A stretch of DNA of 64,000 nt. It comes from Marthasterias glacialis (Eukaryota; Echinodermata; Asteroidea; Forcipulatida; Asteriidae). The DNA lies in assembly GCA_911728455.2 (NCBI GenBank), contig OU452239.1:12382328-12446327 (forward strand), written 5' to 3'. The position numbers were made by a program, and so were the translations under genes. Positions 59,724-64,000 of the stretch are shown piece by piece (within the stretch, counting starts at the first letter, position 1; every line of letters begins with the position of its first letter). The notes beneath the pieces were generated by a model that worked only from the letters and a program-made list of their open reading frames with translations, did not search any database and had not been told where the DNA came from.

Positions 59724-60919
59724 ATGGCGTTGAATGGTGTTGTGTTTGTAGTGACGCTCTGCTGTTTGTTACCTGAAGGTAGGTTCAACAAGTTTCTCTG
59801 TTCATTTTAAATATTGATGTAGTACATGAAATAAATGACGTATATATATATGTACACCTTCTTGCTACATGGGATTTGTAGACAATAATAATAACTAGTA
59901 TACAGTACACTTTGCTTGTGGCATGACAAAGTGCTAAAGGGAGTATTTCGGAAAATCATTGGGTACATGACACCTGGAAATGCAAAACACAATTTGTTTT
60001 CTTTGTTTTTTGGGGGAAAAGCTTACATTTTATTGTGAACTTTTTCGTTAACAAAAATGGTTATGAAGCGTTGAAGAGTGGTTTTTATTGCCAACACACT
60101 ATGCCTACTTAGCCTTAGTTTGCTTCCCAATCGGGTTTTTTCTTGATGGTTCACCACTGCAGACTGTGGTGAAAGTTAAAATGAAATAAGTATTTTCAAT
60201 TTTGTTTTATAATCCGTGTAAATTTGTACATTATCTAGGCTTCTTGGGGTTGTAACTGATGATTCAAGTCGAGGGGGTTGGGGTTGGCAGGTCTACCTGC
60301 GGATGAGCAGTGATACACTCAGTTTAGAATATGGGTCAAATTAAAGTGGACTTCGTGTCAAAAATATGTTTTAATCTTATTTATGTGTGTGTTTTGGCTT
60401 AGATTAACATTAGGCTGACCAGAACGGGTCGAATCCCAAAGGGTTATCTTTACACAAATTCCAAGGATTGGAGAAGAAAGGGGTACTTGTTTGACCTATG
60501 CTTGTTAGGATTAAGAGTCGATTCTCTCAATATTTGGTCTCATTTAATAATTTATATTTTTTTTATTCATGTAGTAATGGCCTTAATAACTGTTTCCAAT
60601 GAACCTTGGGTGGACATCGGATCAGATACCACACTCAACTGCACGACAACAGCCATTGGGACGGTTCGAGACATTCTGTGGGCGTGGGGCGACGTGACAG
60701 ATGTGACGCTGAATGACGTTTCGGAGATCGTGAACTTTATCATAGGGCAACCGATTTTGTGGGGCAGTACGGTAAACATGTCGCGCTTTGTGTTTGACGA
60801 GACCGCACCCGGCGTACCGCTCACCATCAAGTCGGTTACGATCGGGGACGAGGGGATATATTGGTGCCTAATAAACGTCGTTGGGCAAGAGGTTGGCACA
60901 TCTGGTCTTCAGATTAGAG
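59724..60919 (+). CDS. V9: V-type Ig protein, MALNG leader group
   Basis: The leader exon 59724-59778 encodes MALNGVVFVVTLCCLLPE plus one base. The V exon 60575-60919 (345 bases) follows TTCATGTAG. The domain begins VMALITVSNEPWVDIGSDTT and has LNCTTTAIG (Cys), ILWAWGD (Trp), VNMSRFVFDETAPGVPLTI and DEGIYWCLI (Cys); it ends LQIRG. A possible last exon lies at about 61,580-61,617: after GTTTTTTTCAG, phase 1 reading gives VSCEVKELIFID and TAA. It is the best terminal exon candidate in the cluster but is only weakly matched near 54,845 in V6. Confidence 0.83.
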
Positions 60920-61079
60920 GTGGGTGTGGTCGATTCAGACTACCAAGTCTTGTTTCACCTTCCCACCGACACATCATGTTACTCGAGTAAAATTATCTGA
61001 TACATTAGATTGAGACCACTTTATGTTCGATGATCTAGATAATGCATATAATTATTTATAAGAACACACGGAACTTCGT

Positions 61080-61390
61080 TGACCCACCCTGGGACAAATA
61101 CTTATGGGTCAATAGACCTTAATCACGGTGCAGCCATCTTGTTTTTCTCCCATTCAAATCAATGTAACCAAACCGAGGCTGCAAGGGCAAATGGTCAGGT
61201 TCGTTTTTGAACAAAGAACATCAGCATACATTACTGTTACTGGATGGTGGTAGCATAATAAAGGTCTATAATACGAATACCAACTTTAGAAATGTTTGCT
61301 GTGTAAACTGACGAGTGACCAGAGTAATATGGTTGGTCAGCGAAATTTCTCAAGGGTCAAAACTGCTTTTTGGCAGGCCATGTTGCATGT
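61080..61390. mobile_element. Diverged relative of the 40474-40730 element
   Basis: Shares GGGTCAATxG, GAGTGACCAGAGTAAT, GGTCAGCGAAATTTCTCAA and GGCAGGCCATGTTGCATG words with the interior of that element; terminal repeats are not clear. It also contains the GCAGCCATCTTGTT motif found near 43,370. Confidence 0.5.
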
Positions 61391-61865
61391 CTTATATGTA
61401 TATCTGTGAGATATAGTGTTACTTTTTGCAAATGCAGTTGAGTTAACAGAAATATGCATAAGAATAGACTTAATTAATTCATCCATTTTTCGGAAGGAAC
61501 TTAGACTTTACACAAACGCGTTATGAGTTAATTTCTGAGATTTGTTGAGCACCAATAATTTTGTTTTGTTTTTTTCAGTTTCCTGTGAGGTCAAGGAACT
61601 GATTTTCATTGACTAATGTTTAATTTCGTTGAGCAAAATATCTCCTGGCTGTTCATTGTCAGTAAAAAAAATAATTAAAACAATTACTACAATATTTACA
61701 ATGAATACAAATAATGCTATAAAAAATTACAATGTTATTTACGTAAAGTGTACCAATATTGGGTGATGTTAAAGTTCAACAAAGAATAGGTTTCGCTTGC
61801 CTGAATTGAAAAGGAAAATGGCAGACTAAAACACAATTGAACACATCGTCCATGTACGGTTTGAA

Positions 61866-62046
61866 TCATGAAAACGGCGAGCGCAGACAAAAATCGCTAG
61901 ACTGGAACGAAGGGTTGAAATAAGTTCATGTAGGGGCCTATTTTTTTTCGAGATACTCTTTGAACGAACCAGCCCATTGCGGAAGTACAAGGTCGGATGT
62001 TGTACTAGGCGCGTTATGTGAAAGCTAGGAGTTTTAGTTCTGCATT
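61866..62046 (+). promoter_or_regulatory. Shared 5' block of V10
   Basis: Copy of the V6-V10 block with a small insertion (GGGGCC) after TTCATGTA. Confidence 0.55.
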
Positions 62047-63051
62047 ATGGCGTTGAATGATGTTGTGTTTGTGTTGACGCTCTGCTGTTTGTTACCTGAA
62101 GGTAGGTTCCAAAAGTTTCTTTGTTGGTTTTAAATATCGTTGTAACACAATATGAAATAACTGACGTATATATACGTACACATTCTTACTACATGGAATT
62201 TGTAGACATTAGTGTAAACTGTTGCTTGCGGCATGACAAAGGGCTTGGGATAATTCGTGAAATTACGACTCTTTGAAATGTAAAACAAAAACGTGTTTAT
62301 TAATAATAAAAAAAACGTTAAAAAGCTTTAAACAATATTGATGCTGAATGGGGAGTATTCTGTTTGCCTGCCTATTGGTTTACTACGTGACTCAAGAATG
62401 TTTCGCTATCTTTGGCGTAAATTTTCCACTTTTTTAATATATACAATTTTTTACTTAGATATCTAAAAGAAAAATTATAATAACGTTTGAAATTTTGAAT
62501 CAATTTACTGATATATAAAATGTCATTCTACCAATGGAAATTCAGATATAAGCCTATAGAGTTATCTAAACAGACACATTTAGGAGAAATGGATTGGTTA
62601 GGCCCCATGCTCGTTAGGGTTAAGATCCGTTGCTCTTTGATTTGAACAAATCTGTGTCTTATTAATTCATGTTCTTTTTGTACATTACATTATATTTCAG
62701 CAGCGATGGGCTTGATAACTGTATCCAATGCACCTTGGGTGGACATCGGCTCAGATACCACACTCAACTGCACGACAACATCCACGGGGACGATTCGAGA
62801 AATTCGGTGGGCGAGGGGCGAAGTGACAGACACGTTTAATGAAATTTCAACGATCGTGCTTTTAATCATAGGGCAACCGATTTTGTGGGGCGGTGCAATA
62901 GACATATCGCATTTTGCGTTTGACGAGACCGCACCCGGCGTACCGCTCACCATTAAGTCGGTTACGATTGGGGACGAGGGGAGATATTGGTGTGGGATAA
63001 ACAGCATAGGGGTTGGACACGAGGATGGCACATCTGACCTTCAGATCAGAG
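62047..63051 (+). CDS. V10: V-type Ig protein, MALNG leader group
   Basis: The leader exon 62047-62101 encodes MALNDVVFVLTLCCLLPE plus one base. The V exon 62701-63051 (351 bases) follows TATATTTCAG. The domain begins AAMGLITVSNAPWVDIGSDT and has LNCTTTS (Cys), IRWARGE (Trp), AIDISHFAFDETAPGVPLTI and DEGRYWCGI (Cys); it ends LQIRG, donor AGAG|GTGGGT. The acceptor is a tandem CAGCAG, so two splice forms differing by one residue are possible. The leader intron resembles that of V9 (shared GACGTATATATA), which marks V9 and V10 as recent duplicates. Confidence 0.83.
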
Positions 63052-64000
63052 GTGGGTGTGGTCGATTCAGACAATCAGTCGGTACTGCAAAGGCTTGTTT
63101 CACCTTCGCACTGAAAAACCACCAGCAGACAGACTTTCATGTGAATATTGGGCAGATATTCCTGTATGTCATTATTTTTATGAAAAATTCGAGTTAATAT
63201 TACAAAATGTTTGACATAGGCTTTAATAATGTTCACTGTTGCAATATCTTACTTTTTTCATGTATAGTTCTAAACAAGAACTTGAAGTTTCGTAAAAACA
63301 TTTTTTATTCACGACGTGTTCAGAGAAATTCAGTAAAGAAGTCAAACAAATTGAATGATTATACAAGGAAGACTTTCTTTTCCATAAAACTAATAGGAGC
63401 GCCATTTTGTTCTCGGATTTTGTTTCAGATATTCATGTAAATTATATCACATATTCATGTAAATTACAATTGTAGCAATAATGATAAGTGGACTTTATAA
63501 AGCGTCAAATGATGAGGTGAAATGAAAGGAGTAATGAGAAAAAAACGGGCCAACCAATCAGGAGGGCGTTTCTGACTGAAAACACAGTGTTTGCAGTTCT
63601 TTTTAGGAAATTGAACATTTGTTGTTGTTTTAATAGCAATAGACCATGTAACACGTGACATCACATGTTTACAAAAGAGCCTCAGAGCCTTGAGGTGTAT
63701 ATAGCTCAGTGGATTTTTATCAACTCGATATGAAGAAACGAGGCAAATCTCAAAACTTTTTCAGCTGTTACTTTAATAACTATTGAATTTATGTGAAAAT
63801 TATGACAACAAGAATGTGAAAGTGTAGTAATGCGCCTGCCAGAAAGACCCTGGAATGTACAAGGTCACTCCTTTTGTAAAAGGTTAAAGATAACACAAGG
63901 AAGTATCTCTACAGCTGCCACGCAAACGTCTGTTTTACTCATAAGGCCCGAATTTCCGGCTCAAGGACTTGCGATCAGTAAAAAAAAAAAAAAAAAAAAA
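63052..64000. other. Right edge after V10
   Basis: Read-through of the V10 frame continues to a TAA at 63,195-63,197 and would give a 48-residue unconserved tail if the intron is retained. No further 5' block or leader exon is seen. The window ends in a run of 21 A (63,980-64,000). Confidence 0.4.

Overview
This is animal nuclear DNA, not microbial. The coding signal comes as short exons bounded by consensus splice sites, in AT-rich sequence with many repeats, inverted-repeat elements, a tRNA-Leu-derived SINE and fragments of a non-LTR retrotransposon. The encoded domains (PAN/apple, V-type immunoglobulin with a Y-W-C motif) and the frequent TAGGCCTA-type words suggest a marine invertebrate deuterostome. 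An echinoderm such as a starfish is my best guess, but the species cannot be fixed from this window.

Left part, about 1-41,300, minus strand. Five paralogous genes (called P1-P5 here) each have three coding exons. Exon 1 carries a signal peptide and a PAN/apple domain. Exons 2 and 3 together encode a C-terminal domain that looks like the farnesoic-acid-O-methyltransferase-like family (Methyltransf_FA). Both introns are phase 1. Predicted proteins are 253-262 residues and look secreted. P1-P4 lie in a tandem array with a period of about 10.3 kb. The unit at about 3,765-14,040 and the one at about 14,043-24,336 are almost identical; the third, about 24,340-34,950, is clearly older beyond its first 750 bases. 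Positions 1-3,500 are the tail of a further unit. P5 (37,098-38,975) is the most diverged, and a promoter-side relic of one more copy lies at 40,880-41,260. The spacers hold nested repeats (the R block of 0.8-1 kb), MITEs, a SINE and a promoter-like module with CRE (TGACGTCA) and YY1-like words.

Right part, about 43,500-63,100, plus strand. Ten V-type Ig cassettes (V1-V10) follow one another. Nine have the same plan: a small signal-peptide exon ending in phase 1, an intron of 0.4-1.2 kb, then one exon of 342-363 bases encoding a complete V-type domain and ending in phase 1 at a donor after the residues (I/V)RG. V1-V3 form a 2.18 kb tandem array whose framework codons are identical while the putative binding loops differ. 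V6-V10 share a 5' block of about 175 bases. V7 joins that promoter and leader to a V domain of the V5 type, so modules have been swapped.

I find no conserved third exon after the V domains. Either each cassette is a short secreted Ig protein with its own unconserved tail, or the cassettes splice to a constant exon outside the window. This clustered, loop-diversified array of single V domains is the best candidate for a little-described immune-type recognition system. The neighbouring PAN gene array may also be a secreted recognition family, but that is inference.
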